Below, piece after piece: positions 5,784 to 6,728 of a stretch of 6,728 nt of DNA; the stretch's first letter is position 1, and each line of letters begins with the position of its first letter. Below the pieces are notes generated by a model that was given only the letters and a program-made list of their open reading frames with translations, did not search any database and had not been told where the DNA came from. A program made the translations under genes and the position numbers. The DNA lies in NCBI GenBank assembly GCA_021798075.1, contig JAJZYO010000111.1:1-6728 (forward strand), in the 5' to 3' direction. Source of the DNA: Actinomycetes bacterium (GTDB taxonomy: Bacteria; Actinomycetota; Acidimicrobiia; Acidimicrobiales; Palsa-688).

Positions 5784-5792
5784 TCACCGAGG

Positions 5793-6728
5793 ATGCACAG
5801 CAAGGCGCGAGAAAAGACACCTCCGGCGCTTGTGTCAAAGCGGGCAAGGCGAGTCGGCAGGATGCTGGTGATCGGCGTGGCATTGGCCATGACTGCTTTC
5901 GGAAGCCTGACCACCATCACGGCCTTGCCGGCGGCCGCCGACGTGACTACCCCTGACTATGCGATCACGGCGGCCGCTCAAGCAACCGTTTCCCCAACCA
6001 CAGTGGTGGTAGGGGCGGACACAAGTTGGACGGTGGCCTTCACGACGCCGGCAGCGCTCGGTTCGGGAGCCACGCTGACGATCGGGGACAACGAAGGCAA
6101 TGCCGTTGCCGGCACCGCTCCTGCAGCCACTGCCTACCTGCTTTCGGGTGCATGCCTCGATACGGACGCCGCCACGGCGAGCCCAAGCTCTGGCCTGGTG
6201 TTCACCGTCAACTGCAGTTCGGGGATCAGTGCCGGTGCCACAGTTGAGATCGTCTTCGAGGCAAACGCTCCGACCAGCGACTTCTATTTCGAGGTCTCGA
6301 CGAGCGCGAACGGCGTCCCGGTCGACACCAACCTCGTGACGACCACCAGCACGCCGCCGACGCTTGGCGCGAGCACGCTGGTCCCCGGTGTTGGGGCGAC
6401 CTACACGATCACTGACGCCGGCGCCAGCAGGGCCACGGGTGGGTCCTGGTCGACGCTGGCCCAAAGCGCCACTTCGATCGAGCTTGTGTCCCAAGGACAA
6501 GGGGCATCACCTGTCCCGATCTCTTGGTTCACGGGTGGTGGGGCGTCTGGCTACACGGTCACCTACACCCCACCTCATGGCACGGCCACTGCCGACGCCG
6601 TCAGCGCGGTCAACGCCAGCAGTGCTGGGGCCGTGTACTTGGACCTGGCCAGCGCCGTACCCGAGGGAAGCACGGTCAACATCACTGCCGATGGGGTAAA
6701 CCCGACCGTCTCGGGTGTGAGTGATTAT
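5793..6728 (+). CDS. Secreted beta-rich surface or extracellular protein, N-terminal part (runs off the window)
   Basis: Reading from ATG 5793 gives 312 codons with no stop before the window end, so the gene is incomplete. Residues 1-23 are basic (six Lys/Arg in the last 10 of this stretch or just before it, e.g. SKRARRVGR). Residues 24-45 form a hydrophobic core, and PAAA-DV at 46-51 is a good signal peptidase I site after A49. The mature part is rich in Thr, Ser, Ala, Gly and Val in alternating strands (SWTVAFTTPAALGSGATLTI; ATYTITDAG; GYTVTYTPP), as in Ig-like or other beta-sandwich repeats. Two cysteines (SGACLD and TVNCSS, about 30 residues apart) may form a disulfide. The visible 263 mature residues contain no lysine and one arginine, so the protein is strongly acidic. 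A TPP-type linker around residues 185-190 seems to separate two domains. The likely place is the cell envelope or exterior. No named family is recognised, and no cell-wall anchor can be seen because the 3' end is missing. It is divergent from the antitoxin. Confidence 0.8.
   Translation, partial: MHSKAREKTPPALVSKRARRVGRMLVIGVALAMTAFGSLTTITALPAAADVTTPDYAITAAAQATVSPTTVVVGADTSWTVAFTTPAALGSGATLTIGDNEGNAVAGTAPAATAYLLSGACLDTDAATASPSSGLVFTVNCSSGISAGATVEIVFEANAPTSDFYFEVSTSANGVPVDTNLVTTTSTPPTLGASTLVPGVGATYTITDAGASRATGGSWSTLAQSATSIELVSQGQGASPVPISWFTGGGASGYTVTYTPPHGTATADAVSAVNASSAGAVYLDLASAVPEGSTVNITADGVNPTVSGVSDY

Noticed and set aside
5188..5883. 231-codon minus-strand ORF covering the toxin remnant
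   Set aside because: Only its last 39 codons, from GTG 5307, look like a PIN protein; the rest is an out-of-frame shadow of the antitoxin.
5835..6500. 221-codon minus-strand ORF opposite the secreted protein gene
   Set aside because: An arginine/glycine-rich antisense shadow; the plus-strand frame has a signal peptide, a ribosome binding site and coherent beta-rich composition.

Overview
The window looks like a piece of a high-GC actinobacterial chromosome. The evidence is GC-rich third codon positions, GTG/TTG-type start codons, a MEDS-plus-kinase anti-sigma type regulator, a VapBC-type toxin-antitoxin remnant and a DinB/DUF664 remnant. A placement in Acidimicrobiia or a related deep-branching Actinomycetota lineage is an inference from general gene character; nothing in the window proves it. 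There is no rRNA, tRNA, CRISPR array, prophage or insertion sequence that I can support.

Layout. Bases 3-218 (+) are the last 71 codons of an AI-2E/PerM-type membrane permease. Bases 219-767 are a gene-poor gap with at best one doubtful small ORF on the minus strand. Bases 768-1709 (+) encode a MEDS sensor domain joined to an RsbW-type ATPase domain, followed after a 77-nt gap by a tryptophan-rich hypothetical protein (1787-2155, +). These two may be cotranscribed. The next gene converges on them: a complete classical short-chain dehydrogenase/reductase (2184-2978, -), with a strong palindrome at the meeting point of the two transcription directions.

Bases 2979-3456 form the divergent spacer between the dehydrogenase and a large FAD-dependent oxidoreductase of the phytoene desaturase/PYROXD2-like group (3457-4935, +). 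This spacer contains a two-unit 11-nt direct repeat that resembles a PHO box (the PhoP operator of streptomycetes) and a long bulged hairpin. The shared spacer makes the two redox genes candidates for common control, but no pathway can be assigned.

From 5018 to about 5651 on the minus strand there is a decay zone. It holds an apparently intact ribbon-helix-helix antitoxin, a PIN-domain toxin whose GTG start overlaps the antitoxin stop but which keeps only about 31 native residues, and then the last 39 residues of a DinB/DUF664 protein. The simplest reading is a deletion that removed most of the toxin and most of the DinB gene and left an orphan antitoxin. An inverted repeat in front of the antitoxin is a candidate operator.

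Divergent from the antitoxin, bases 5793-6728 (+) begin a secreted protein with a clear signal peptide and a beta-rich, Ser/Thr/Ala-rich mature part that contains no lysine and a single arginine. It runs off the window end.

I did not find a convincing novel multigene system. The items most worth a second look are the toxin-antitoxin/DinB scar, the PHO-box-like repeat with its hairpin between two redox genes, and the nearly base-free secreted protein.
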